From assembly GCA_965240325.2 (NCBI GenBank), contig OZ251223.1:2418001-2482000 (forward strand): 64,000 bases of DNA, given 5' to 3'. The stretch's first letter is position 1. Each line of letters begins with the position of its first letter. The position numbers and the translations under genes are program-made. Below are positions 38,229-47,300 of the stretch, piece after piece. The notes beneath the pieces were generated by a model. That model saw nothing but the letters and a program-made list of their open reading frames with translations. It was not told the DNA's origin and made no database searches. The stretch comes from Rebecca billardiae RCC1528 (taxonomy: Eukaryota; Haptophyta).

Positions 38229-39384
38229 CGGCCTCGACGCCGCCCAAGCCGCGGCCCGTCGCCGCCAGCACGCGCAGGTGCGAGGCCTTGGCCGCGCGGA
38301 AGTACTCCTCCTGCGCGCGCGCGACGTCGGCGTCGAGCGGGACCCCGTCCGCCGCGTCGATCCGGCGCTCGACGAACTCGGAGATGAAGTCGAGCTCGGC
38401 GCGCTGCGCCGCGTTGAGCTCCTTCGGGAAGCGCGCGCGCACCAAGTCGAGCGAGTAGGCGCGGTGGAGCATCTTGGAAACGCCGTCGACCGTGTTGAGC
38501 ACGCGCTGCACGTCGTCGCCCGTGATCTCCTCGCCCACGTTCAGATCCGCGATGATCGCCTCGAGCTCCCGCTCCGCGTTGAAGAGCGAGAAGAGGCACG
38601 ACGAGTTGAGCACGACGCTGCGGCAAACCGCCGACTGCTGGCGCAGCTCCCCGTGACCCTTGTGGAGACGCTGGATCGCCCAGTTGCCGTACTCGGTGAA
38701 GAGCTGGGGCTTCACCTTCTGGCCCCCCGGGATGTTGACGGTGCGAAGGAACGGGTTGTTGTCGGCGACCGGGGCGTAACGCCGGCCGGCCTCGTCCTCC
38801 GAGTTGACGCCGCGGCCGTCCTGCTCGCGCGTCTGCAGCGCCTCGATCGCGGCGCCCTGCGCGTCCATGCGCTCGACGAGCGAGCTCATCACGTCCTGAA
38901 AGGCCGACATGGACGTGGCGATCGACTCAACCTGCTCGGAGAGACGCTCAAGGCCGGAGCCGGCCCGGGGCGAAGCGCCGGGCAGAGCGGCGCGGCGCAG
39001 TGGGTCCGGTGTAGGCGGCCGACCGCCATCGCCGTCCCCGTCCGTGTCCCCGCCCTCGTCGCCCTCGAGGCCAGAGCAGTCCTCGTCGTCGTCGCCGCCG
39101 CCGTCGCCGTCGTCGTCGTCGCACGCCGCGGCCGAGCCCGCAGCGCGCGCCGCAGCGCGCGCCGTGGAGCGCGGAGGAGCGCCGGAGACGCCGCCGCGCG
39201 CGGCGTCGCCGGTCTCGGCGTTGGTCTTGGGGCCGGTGCCCAGGCGCGCGCTCCGGCGCGCCTGGCCCGCGGGTGGCACGCGCGCGTCCGTCGTCGCGCG
39301 CGCGCCGGCAATCATTTCCTCCTGGTTCTCGCCGCGCTCGTCGCCAGCGGCAGGAGTAGGAGGGGTGGTGCGCTTGGCGGACAT
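38038..39384 (-). CDS. Gag-like protein of the DIRS-type element
   Basis: 448 residues from the ATG at 39382-39384 (MSAKRTTPPTPAAG). Acidic/low-complexity N-terminal region (DDDDGDGGGDDDED), a coiled-coil-like stretch (LERLSEQVESIATSMSAF, SSLVERMDAQGAAIEAL), then a folded helical part (residues 200-360: YGNWAIQRLHKGHGELRQQS, SCLFSLFNAERELEAIIADL, ELDFISEFVERRIDAADG). The C terminus is Gly/Arg-rich (GRGSGLRGRGGGGGG), a likely RNA-binding tail replacing zinc knuckles. It overlaps the RT ORF by 191 bp. Confidence 0.6.
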   Translation of the reverse strand: MSAKRTTPPTPAAGDERGENQEEMIAGARATTDARVPPAGQARRSARLGTGPKTNAETGDAARGGVSGAPPRSTARAAARAAGSAAACDDDDGDGGGDDDEDCSGLEGDEGGDTDGDGDGGRPPTPDPLRRAALPGASPRAGSGLERLSEQVESIATSMSAFQDVMSSLVERMDAQGAAIEALQTREQDGRGVNSEDEAGRRYAPVADNNPFLRTVNIPGGQKVKPQLFTEYGNWAIQRLHKGHGELRQQSAVCRSVVLNSSCLFSLFNAERELEAIIADLNVGEEITGDDVQRVLNTVDGVSKMLHRAYSLDLVRARFPKELNAAQRAELDFISEFVERRIDAADGVPLDADVARAQEEYFRAAKASHLRVLAATGRGLGGVEADGGSDTGAHSELGGGGGRHGGGGAGRGSGLRGRGGGGGGGGSGRGAGGGGRGAAAGAQRASRK

Positions 39385-39480
39385 GATCCCCGAGCGCCTC
39401 TTCGACGGAGAGAAGAGCTTCGCCGGCAGGAGGCCGGCGGGGAGGTAGCTTGTCACGCGGAGCCGAAGGCGCCGCGGAGT

Positions 39481-39796
39481 TGACGCGTGTGGATCCTCAC
39501 AGGAGCCACACAAGTCAACAGAGTGGGAGGTGACCAAGTTTTTGGCCCCCTCCTCGGGCGGAGCACGAGCGCGCCGCGCCGTTGGCGACGGCACGCGCCG
39601 CGCCGGTGCACCGGCGCGCTTAATAGCAGCGCGCTCCGTCGAGCACTCGCGACGAAGCAGCCGGCGCACGGCGCAGCGGGCTGGCCGATGGCGGCGGCGG
39701 CCATGCATGAACCTCGGCCGCCATCGGGAAAACCCGTGCTCACCGCCCGGACCACGATGACGATGCAAACCCATGGAACAGTGAGTGACAGAGCAT
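39481..39796. repeat. Split direct repeat A1 of the retroelement (outer right end)
   Basis: Copy of 34195-34510. Its last base marks the element's right end; the flanking host sequence begins GAGTTGCTCACC. Confidence 0.9.
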
Positions 39797-39860
39797 GAGT
39801 TGCTCACCAGTCCGGTAGCCGGGGTACCGGGTGCCGCAAGCACTGTGGCTTGGCGGCAGT

Positions 39861-39990
39861 CCGCCATCGTTTCCACCGATGACGTACAGCGGGGCGGACG
39901 GGGCCGAGGAGGAGGCCGCCTGTTGCTGACGCCTATCAGCTCGACAGCGCCGCCGTGCGTGAGCGTTGCCTGGAGCCCCGGGCCATCGAG
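39861..39990 (+). pseudogene. Decayed fragment copying the 5' end of the EF-hand-like gene at 42473
   Basis: CCATCGTTTCCACCGATG, GCGGACGGGGCCGAGGAGGA and GACGCCTATCAGCTCGACAG match 42457-42670 in the same order, with an internal deletion of about 80 bases and loss of the start codon (ATGGCG changed to ATGACG). It lies just upstream of the sulfatase, while the intact gene lies just downstream. Confidence 0.75.
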
Positions 39991-40059
39991 ACCGCCGACC
40001 CGCCCCGTGCGAAATCGTTGCGGTGGATGAGATCAGCCGTCAGAGAACCCACATCTCGC

Positions 40060-42300
40060 ATGCGGCTCGCTCGCGAGGGCTGCGTCCTCCTCCTCCTGGT
40101 GCTCATCGCCGAGCCTCTCGTGGGTGCGTCGCCCGGCAAGCCGCAGAGCGGCGAGCCGCGCATCTCATCGCCGCACATCGTCTTTGTCCTCGTGGACGAT
40201 TGGGGCTCTGCCGACGCTGGCTGGCGTGAGCGCGCACTGGGCTTGCCCGAGACGCTCCATACACCTGAGCTCGACGTATGCGCCCTCCGCACCAGCGCCC
40301 ACACGCCGCGCTCGCCCTTCTCGTGCTCAGCGCGCACCTCTCCACCTGGGCCCACCCGTGACCCGCGATTCGCGCATCAGGCGCTCAGCGGTGCGCACGC
40401 GGTGCACCTCGAGCACTACTACACGCAGTCGCTCTGCACGCCGAGCCGCGCGGCGCTCCTCACCGGCAGGCTGCCGCACCGTCTCGGGCTGCAGCACGAC
40501 CTCATCCAGCCGCTGGCGCGGCTTTGCCTGCCGCCCGCCGTCGGCACGCTCGCCGACGGCCTGCGCGCGCTCAACTACTCGACCCACCTCGTGGGCAAGT
40601 TCCACCTCGGCCACTACAAGGAGGCGTGCATGCCGTGGCGCCGAGGCTTCGACTCCTTCTACGGCATCCTGGGCGGCCACGCGGATCACTACACGAAGGC
40701 GAGCGGCCGGCGCGGCGCGCCAGACTTCCGCTCGTCGCGCGGGCCGCTGCCGATCCCCCCGGAATGCGCGCCGCCGGCCGGCGCCGAGCCCCCCGAGTCG
40801 TGCCACTCGCACGAGCAGTACACAGCACGCGCCGAGCAGCTGGTGGCCGCGCACGCGCGGAGGCACGCGGCCCGGCCGCTCTTCCTGCTGTGGTCGCCCC
40901 AGCTCGTGCACATGCCGCTGCAGGCGCCCTCGCGCTTCGTGGCGGCCGTGGACGCGCGGCGCGTGGCCGAGGACCGCCGCCGCAAGTACGCCGCGATGGT
41001 GGCCGCGCTCGACGAGGGCGTCGGGCGGCTGGTGGCGGCGTTGCGCCGCGCGCGCATGTGGTCGTCCACGCTGCTCGTCGTCGCGTCGGACAACGGCGGC
41101 TGGCGCAGCTTCGGCGGGTCCAACTGGCCGTCTCGCGGGACGAAGGGCACCGTCCGCGACGGCGGGATGCGCACCTTCCCGTTCGTGCACGACGGCTCGC
41201 GCGGGCGGTTCCTGCCCTCGGCCCGGCACGGCATCGCGCGGCTCTCCTCGCTGTTCCACGTCGCCGACTGGCTGCCCACGCTCGTGCGCGCGGCGACGGC
41301 GCACGACACGCGCGGCGCGACGCTCGCGTTCGGCGCAGCCGCCGGCGTGGGCGGTGGCGCTGCCATGGGCGGTTGTGCGTGCGCGCCGCTGGACGGGGTC
41401 GACCAGTGGGCCGCGCTGCAGGCGGCGCCCGCAGCGGCCACCGGCGTACCCGACGCCTCGGAGACGGCCCCGGCGTGCGCGGCGGCGCTGGACGGCGTGC
41501 CCCCCTCGGCTGAGGGCGCGCGCCCGGCCCCTCGCCCGCCGCGCACAGAAGTCCTGCTGCACCTCGAGCCGCCCCCGGACTCCGGGCCGCCATCGATCGG
41601 CACGGCCGCGCTGCGCGTTGGGCGTTGGAAGCTGCTGTCGCACCCGGCCGGCTTTGGCCAAAACACGCTCGCCAAGAGCCACTTCGACGGCTGGTGCGGC
41701 AACTGCCGCGCGCGCGCCGGCTGCGTGTTGCCACCGGGCAGCGCGCCTGGCGGCTACTGGTGGAAGCGCTCGCGCACCGTGCCCCTCGGCGGCGAGGTGT
41801 GCTGCTGGCACGGACAGCCCTCGCTCGGCCCGGCCGGAGACTGGACCACGCCGAGCGCTGCCTCGAATGGTAGCGCGGACGCGCCGGTGGTGGCGTGCCG
41901 CCCGTTGCCGCGCGATTCGCGCGGGACGCTGCGGCTGCCCGCGCGCGCGGAGATCGAGCTGTACGACGTGTGCGCCGATCCGCACGAGACGGCTGATCTG
42001 GCGCAGGCCGAGCCGCAGGTCGTCGCGGCCCTGCGGGCGCGTCTCAAGGCGTACGCGCGCACGAGCGCGCCGTGCTGCTCGTGCGTCGCACCCAGGTGGG
42101 ACGCGCTCGAGAAGACCCTCGCGCCACGCGACGGCCGTTTCGGCGCGTTCAACGACGAGCGCGACCTGGGTGAGCTCAATCACACCGCGTTCGCGAGTGC
42201 GTGCGGGCTGCAAGCGACACATCCCGACACATCGGCGATGGCCGTGCTCTGCGATAGTCGTGGCAGCGCGAATGTCAGCCAGCATCAGGCCGTCTGCTGA
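40060..42300 (+). CDS. Secreted sulfatase (arylsulfatase B-like)
   Basis: Exons 40060-40275 and 40381-42300; the intron (105 bp, GTATGC...CATCAG, phase 0) joins TPELD to ALSGAHAVHLEHYYTQ. The 711-residue product has a signal peptide at the ATG chosen (MRLAREGCVLLLLVLIAEPL); an ATG at 40027 is in frame but would bury it. Sulfatase signature SLCTPSRAALLTGR carries the C-x-P-S-R whose Cys is oxidised to formylglycine. Metal ligands: FVLVDDWG (Asp pair) and VVASDNGGW. GKFHLGHYKEACMPWRRGFDSF is the second signature block. The catalytic half is complete; the C-terminal half (from 41,400) has Ala/Pro insertions and a Cys-rich segment around WCGNCRARAGC. It hydrolyses sulfate esters, probably of extracellular or vacuolar sulfated polysaccharides; the substrate cannot be read from sequence. 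Confidence 0.9.
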   Translation: MRLAREGCVLLLLVLIAEPLVGASPGKPQSGEPRISSPHIVFVLVDDWGSADAGWRERALGLPETLHTPELDVCALRTSAHTPRSPFSCSARTSPPGPTRDPRFAHQALSGAHAVHLEHYYTQSLCTPSRAALLTGRLPHRLGLQHDLIQPLARLCLPPAVGTLADGLRALNYSTHLVGKFHLGHYKEACMPWRRGFDSFYGILGGHADHYTKASGRRGAPDFRSSRGPLPIPPECAPPAGAEPPESCHSHEQYTARAEQLVAAHARRHAARPLFLLWSPQLVHMPLQAPSRFVAAVDARRVAEDRRRKYAAMVAALDEGVGRLVAALRRARMWSSTLLVVASDNGGWRSFGGSNWPSRGTKGTVRDGGMRTFPFVHDGSRGRFLPSARHGIARLSSLFHVADWLPTLVRAATAHDTRGATLAFGAAAGVGGGAAMGGCACAPLDGVDQWAALQAAPAAATGVPDASETAPACAAALDGVPPSAEGARPAPRPPRTEVLLHLEPPPDSGPPSIGTAALRVGRWKLLSHPAGFGQNTLAKSHFDGWCGNCRARAGCVLPPGSAPGGYWWKRSRTVPLGGEVCCWHGQPSLGPAGDWTTPSAASNGSADAPVVACRPLPRDSRGTLRLPARAEIELYDVCADPHETADLAQAEPQVVAALRARLKAYARTSAPCCSCVAPRWDALEKTLAPRDGRFGAFNDERDLGELNHTAFASACGLQATHPDTSAMAVLCDSRGSANVSQHQAVC

Positions 42301-42365
42301 CTGACACAGTGACACTACAGTCTACTAGTACTAGTACACGCGGTAAGTAGCGCTACTACTTGGCT

Positions 42366-42414
42366 GTACAGTTTACTATAAGAATAAGAGACGCACACAG
42401 CTCAGGCAGGCGAG
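42366..42414 (+). repeat. Dispersed 3'-flank motif, copy 3
   Basis: GTACAGTTTACTATAAGAAT followed by AAGAGACGCACACAGC and TCAGGCAGGCGAG, 66 bases past the sulfatase stop in sense orientation. It equals the reverse complement of 8327-8367 and contains the core of 11097-11122. Confidence 0.75.
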
Positions 42415-42472
42415 ATTGGCTTCCGGAACGTCGGCCATCATCGTTTTTTCCCGCCGGCCATCGTTTCCAGCG

Positions 42473-43126
42473 ATGGCGTCCGGCGGAGCGGACGGCGCTG
42501 AGGAGGAGGAGGAGGCGCCGCCTGTTGTGGTGCCGAGCGTCAGCATCCCACCGGGAACTGCGCTTGACGCGAACGAAAGGGCGACAGCCTCCTCCATCTT
42601 CGACGCCTATCAGCTCGACAATGCCGCCGTGCGTGAGCGTCGCCTGGAGCCCCGGACCATTGAGGTGATGGAGACGGAGCGCGTGCGGCAAGCCCTCGCA
42701 GACGCGGGCTACGCGGTCACCGGCAACGAGCTCTTCGCCCTCGTCAGCGCGGCTGATCCAGCCGCTATCGGTGTCCTCACGCGTGAAACATTTTTAGCCG
42801 TGCTCAGCCGCCAGAAGATGCTGGCACTCGAAGCAGCGCGCACAGCGGACACGTTCAAGGCATACGTCGCACTAGGTGGCACGGTGAACCGCACGGATAA
42901 GGTGCGCTTGCAGCCTTTGCTCGAGGTTGTTCGCGACTTTGGCATCCCGCTCGATCTACGGCGGGGCACAGAGGGGATCGTCCAGCGCAGAATGCGCGCG
43001 TTTGAAGAGGTGCTCGCCATGGGCGGGGAGCTCGATGACGACGAGCTGGATGATCTCAAGGCCACCGAGGCCGTCGACTTTGACGACCTCGAGGCATTTG
43101 TTTCCTCGGCCCGCGCGTCTGGATGA
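42473..43126 (+). CDS. EF-hand/calmodulin-like protein (degenerate)
   Basis: 217 residues from the ATG at 42473 (MASGGADGAEEEEE). After an acidic Pro-rich head the protein is helical, with the calmodulin-like layout ASSIFDAYQLD ... RVRQALADAGYAVTGNELFA ... ETFLAVLSRQK, then DTFKAYVALGGTV ... LLEVVRDFGIPLDL. The helix-loop-helix spacing fits an EF-hand pair, but the loops lack the alternating Asp/Asn ligands, so Ca2+ binding is unlikely. It ends in an acidic tail DDDELDDLKATEAVDFDDLE. Such proteins often belong to axonemal or cytoskeletal complexes; that is only a guess here. A decayed copy of its 5' end is at 39861-39990. Confidence 0.5.
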   Translation: MASGGADGAEEEEEAPPVVVPSVSIPPGTALDANERATASSIFDAYQLDNAAVRERRLEPRTIEVMETERVRQALADAGYAVTGNELFALVSAADPAAIGVLTRETFLAVLSRQKMLALEAARTADTFKAYVALGGTVNRTDKVRLQPLLEVVRDFGIPLDLRRGTEGIVQRRMRAFEEVLAMGGELDDDELDDLKATEAVDFDDLEAFVSSARASG

Positions 43127-43357
43127 CTACACTACTACTCGATGCATCCTTGCAGCGTCAGCGCGCGATCGATCATCACGTGATTCACGACGGCGATATG
43201 CCGCCTGACCGGTGCCAACTCGCCCGACCGAATCTTACAGCAGTCTAGGCAGAGTAGTTGTACAGTCACAGACGAGCGCAGTCATGACTTATGATTATGA
43301 GGAACGACGATTGATATACAGTAAGTAACCTGCGCTGGCGCGCTTATTCATCCTCTT
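43127..43357. other. Spacer
   Basis: 3' flank of the EF-hand-like gene; no gene or repeat is recognised before the duplicated segment begins at 43358. Confidence 0.5.
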
Positions 43358-43840
43358 CACGGCACAGCTGCTGCTTCTACCGTACTTCAGCAGCAGCAGC
43401 GCGCAGATTATTATATATATACTATTATATTACTACGACACGTCGCGTCGCCCAGTCATCCCTGGGCCTGGTAGTGACCGACGCCGGCAAGCGCCGACGA
43501 CGAGCTAGCAGATATCCGTCTCACTCTCTCCGTCTCTCTCTCGCTCTAGCTATATATATATTCTATAGACGATAGACTCTAGTACCTGCCCGTGCAGCTG
43601 GCGGTGCCGCACAGGCAGGGCGTCGGGGCAGCGGTGTGCGATCCAGCCGCGGCTCCCATCGCGTTGCGCGCGGCGAGCCCCGGCGGCTTTTCGTATGCAG
43701 CGGCGCTCTTGTACCCCAGCTCCTCGCCCTTGCTGATCTTGCGGCGCGTCACGAACTGAACCCACTTTTGGGGCACGCCCTTGGGGCTGCTGGAGCCGTG
43801 GGGCTGAGCGGGCAGCGCGTCGGCTCGATGAGGTTGGGCT
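43358..43840. repeat. Tandem segmental duplication, outer copy
   Basis: Begins CACGGCACAGCTGCTGCTTC and ends GAGGTTGGGCT; the same ends delimit 43841-44354. It includes the last codons and 3' flank of the SET gene, an (AT)n run and a (CT)n run. Small indels distinguish the copies (483 versus 514 bp). Confidence 0.9.
43579..43840 (-). pseudogene. Duplicated, truncated 3' end of the SET-domain gene
   Basis: In one frame it still encodes QKWVQFVTRRKISKGEELGY and the terminal CLCGTASCTGRY identical to the SET protein, but insertions (CTGAGC after GTGGGG; ATG in GCTCGATGAGG) shift the frame upstream, and nothing lies 5' of it. It has no independent start. Confidence 0.85.
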
Positions 43841-44354
43841 CACGGCACAGCTGCTGCTTCTACTACTTCATCAGCAGCAGCGCGCAGATTATATATATAT
43901 ATATATATATATACTATTATATTATTACTACGACACGTCGCGTCGCCCAGTCATCCCTGGGCCGCCTGGTAGTGACCGACGCCGCGCCGGCAAGCGCCGC
44001 CGACGAGCGTCGAGCTAGCGCAGATATATCGTCCGTCTCACTACTCTCGTCTCCGACTCTCTCTCGCTCTAGCTACATATTCTATAGACGATAGACTCTA
44101 GTACCTGCCCGTGCAGCTGGCGGTGCCGCACAGGCAGGGCGTCGGGGCAGCGGTGTGCGATCCAGCCGCGGCTCCCATCGCGTTGCGCGCGGCGAGCCCC
44201 GGCGGCTTTTCGTATGCAGCGGCGCTCTTGTACCCCAGCTCCTCGCCCTTGCTGATCTTGCGGCGCGTCACGAACTGAACCCACTTTTGGGGCACGCCCT
44301 TGGGGCTGCTGGAGCCGTGGGGCAGCGGGCAGCGCGTCGGCTCGAGGTTGGGCT
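43841..44354. repeat. Tandem segmental duplication, inner copy (functional 3' end of the SET gene)
   Basis: Counterpart of 43358-43840. It contains a longer (AT)n tract at about 43891-43911 and the genuine C-terminal coding part and stop of the SET gene. Confidence 0.9.
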
Positions 44355-47300
44355 CGCACGAGAAGTTGATGAAGGCGGCGACGTTGCACACGCGGTGCGC
44401 GTCGATCAGATGCCCGCCGCCAATGTCGAAGGTGTAGCTGCAGTGGTCTGGTCGGCGCAGGTCCTCCTCGGCCGTGATCAGCTCGCCGGCGTACGTGCAG
44501 ACGGCCACGCCCCGGTCCAGATTGCGCAGCGTGCGCACGCCCCAGCCGCGCTTGCCGGTCCAGAACACCTCGAGCTCGACGTGCACGAGCTCCGGGCTGA
44601 CCATCTGCTCCGCCGGGATCGGCCTGCACTGCCGACCCAGCAGCGGCATGGGCACAGCGCGCATCGCGCACGGCACGGTCACGTAGGTGAGCCTCGGCGG
44701 CTGCGTGTTCGGCGCGCCGCGCGCGTCGCATCGGACAGGCGTGGGCTCGAGGCCCGCCGAGAGGTCGGCGCAGATCCCGGCCTCGTCGACGGCGAGGGGC
44801 GCGAGCTCGGGCCAGCCGGCGCGATCGAGGCCGTGCGCCGAGGCCCAGTGCACGAGCACGGGGAGGCAGCGGCCGTGCGCGCCGCTCGCACGCGCCCAGC
44901 TCGCGAGCTCGGCGGCGCCCGCGCGCGGCTCGCGCCGCTCGAGCAGCAGCAGGGCGACATCCGCCGCGCCGGCCACGATCGCGCTGTCCATCAGCACGTC
45001 CGCAAGCGAGCTGCCGACCGTGTTCGGGTCGGTTGGCGAGGCTGACTGGGCGAGCGGCGGCGCGGCGCCCGCGGCCGAGGCGCACGTGCGCAGCAGAGCC
45101 TCGAGCATCGGCGCGTCGTTGCGCTCGGCGCACACGCGCAGCGTGGCCTCGCTGATCGGGGGTGGGTAGCGCCCCTTGAGCAGCCGCAGCGCCAGCTCGC
45201 GCTCTCCCAGCCGCACGTGCTCCTCGAGCTGAGCGCACGGGTCGGGAGGGGGCGAGCCCGCGCGAGGCCCGTCCCGCTGGCCGTCCTCGTCACAGTCGTC
45301 ACGGTCGGAGTCGTCGGCCTCGGAGGCGGAGGAGGTGGTGGCGCTGCCGCCCGGTCCGCTCACTCGGTAGCTGCGCGCACGAGCCGCGCGCACAGCCCTG
45401 CGCGGGCCGTCGGCGCCGTCTGCCGAGTCGCGAGCGTCCGCCGCCTCCTCCTCCTCCTCCTCCGCCTCCTCATCCGCCTCCTCCTCCTCCTCCTCCTCCG
45501 CCTCCTCCTCCGCCTCCTCCTCCTCTGAGTCCTCCGCCTCCTCCTCCTCTGAGTCCTCCGCCTCCTCCTCCTCTGAGTCCTCGCCCTCCTCGTCCTCGCT
45601 GTACGATGGGTCGTGCGCCCCACGCACCTCGGCGATCAGCTGCTTCGCCGCGCCGCACGCCTTGCCCACGAAGACGTTGAGCGCCTGCTTGAGCTTGGCG
45701 CGCACGGCCGCGTCGCCGCACTCCGCGCTCGCGAGGTCCACGAGCTGACGGAACGCCCGCGAGCCCCCGGCCGTGTTGGTCGTCATCCGGTGGGCCTCGC
45801 GCAGCTGCGCGTGCCAGCCCGAGAACGCGCACGGCGGCTTGCCCAGCATCCGATCGAGATTCGTGGTCGCCGCCGAGAGCCCCGCCAAGTGGAGCGGCGC
45901 GAGCACGCTCTTGCGCAGCCCGCGCGCCAGCGTCTCCGCTTCGGCGGCGGGCAGGCTGTCGTCTTCACGCGCGCGCTCGATCGCGCGCTCCACGTACAGC
46001 CTCACGTACTCGCACATCTTGTCGTCCGAGCCAGGCACGCGCGCGACCACGTTCGCGGCCTTGCGCAGGTACCCGCGCCACGTGGTGTTGAGGCCCTCCT
46101 GGAAGAGCAGGCCCGAGACCTTCGCCGCCCATTTGCCACGCTTGCGCGGCTTCGGCGCGGCCGCCTGCGCGGCGTGCGGCGCCGCGCGCTTGCGAGGCGC
46201 GTTGGGTGCAGCACGACCGGAGCTCGGCAGCGGCGCGTCCTCCTCCTCCTCCTCCTCCTCCTCCTCCTCGCCCTCCTCCTCGTCCTCCTCCTCGCCCGCC
46301 TTCTCGTCCTCCTCCTCCTCCTGGCCCCCCGCCGCGGACAGTGGCGTGTACGGCATCCGCGTGAGCAGCGCGACCAGGTCGCGCCGACCCCACGCCATCG
46401 CGACGTCCGCCGCGAGCAGCCGCGGGACGCCGTCCACCCGGCGCGCCTTGTGCAGCAGGTGCAGCCCGTTCTCGCACCGGCGGTTGTTCGGCTCGGCGCC
46501 AACCGCCAGAAGCGCGCGCACGACGTCCGCGCGCTGCTCGTCGTCCGCGCCGTCGCGCTGCACGCACGCCCAGTGCAGCGGCGTGCAGCCGTCGGCGTCG
46601 GTCACGTTCGGGTCCGCCTTCGCCTCGAGCAAGGCGCGCACGATGCCGAGCCGGCCGAATTCGCATGCCTTGTGCAGCGCGGTGTACCCGTGCTTCACGC
46701 GCTCGTCTGGGCGCACGCGCACATCGCTCAGCAGCGCGCGCACCGTGGGCTCGTGGTTGGACTGGGTCGCCGAGAAGAGCGGGTGGCCCTTGCCCGAGAG
46801 CACTGGCCCGTTCGGATCATGCACGACGCGCAGCGCGAGGCTTGTCGAGCTGCACATTGCGAGCGGCGTGCCCTTGGCGTGCACGTCCGCCGTCACGGCG
46901 CTGTGCAGCAGTGGCATGCTCGGGTTGTCCTCAAACGGCGGGAGCTCGTTGCCGGTGCGCTCGGCGCCAAACTCGTCGTAGCGGAAGTGCGGCGCGACCA
47001 TGTTCGTGTTACACGCCTCGACGAACGTGCGGATCGCCTCGTGCGAGTCGACCGGGGGGCGCTTGGACCGCGCCTTCCGCGGCTGCGGCTGCACGCCGCC
47101 AGGGTGCTCTCGCGCGCCCTCTTCGGGGTGTGGCGTGGCGGCGTGCGCGAACTCGTTGTGCTTGAGCCATCCGAGGCAGGCCAGCAGGCGCCAGTCCACT
47201 GACAGACAGTAGCACGGCGGCGTCCGCAACATCGCCTCCATCGCCAGCGCCTCGTCGCGGCCGCGCAGCAGCCGCATGCACATCCACGCCGATGGCTGGT

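Larger units (their letters stand above)
33971..39796 (-). mobile_element. Tyrosine-recombinase retroelement (PAT/Ngaro/DIRS type) with split direct repeats
   Basis: Reading along the plus strand: B2 (33971-34004), a spacer with 82-bp repeats, A2 (34195-34510), B1 (34511-34544), the coding region on the minus strand (recombinase, RT-RNase H, Gag), and A1 (39481-39796). A1 and A2 match over 316 bp, B1 and B2 over 34 bp. The internal A2|B1 junction (GAGCAT|TTGCCCACAG) is exactly what joining the outer ends A1 and B2 would give. This is the split-direct-repeat structure of PAT/Ngaro-type DIRS elements, which integrate through a circular DNA by a tyrosine recombinase and leave no target duplication; none is seen here. 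All three coding regions look intact. Confidence 0.85.
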
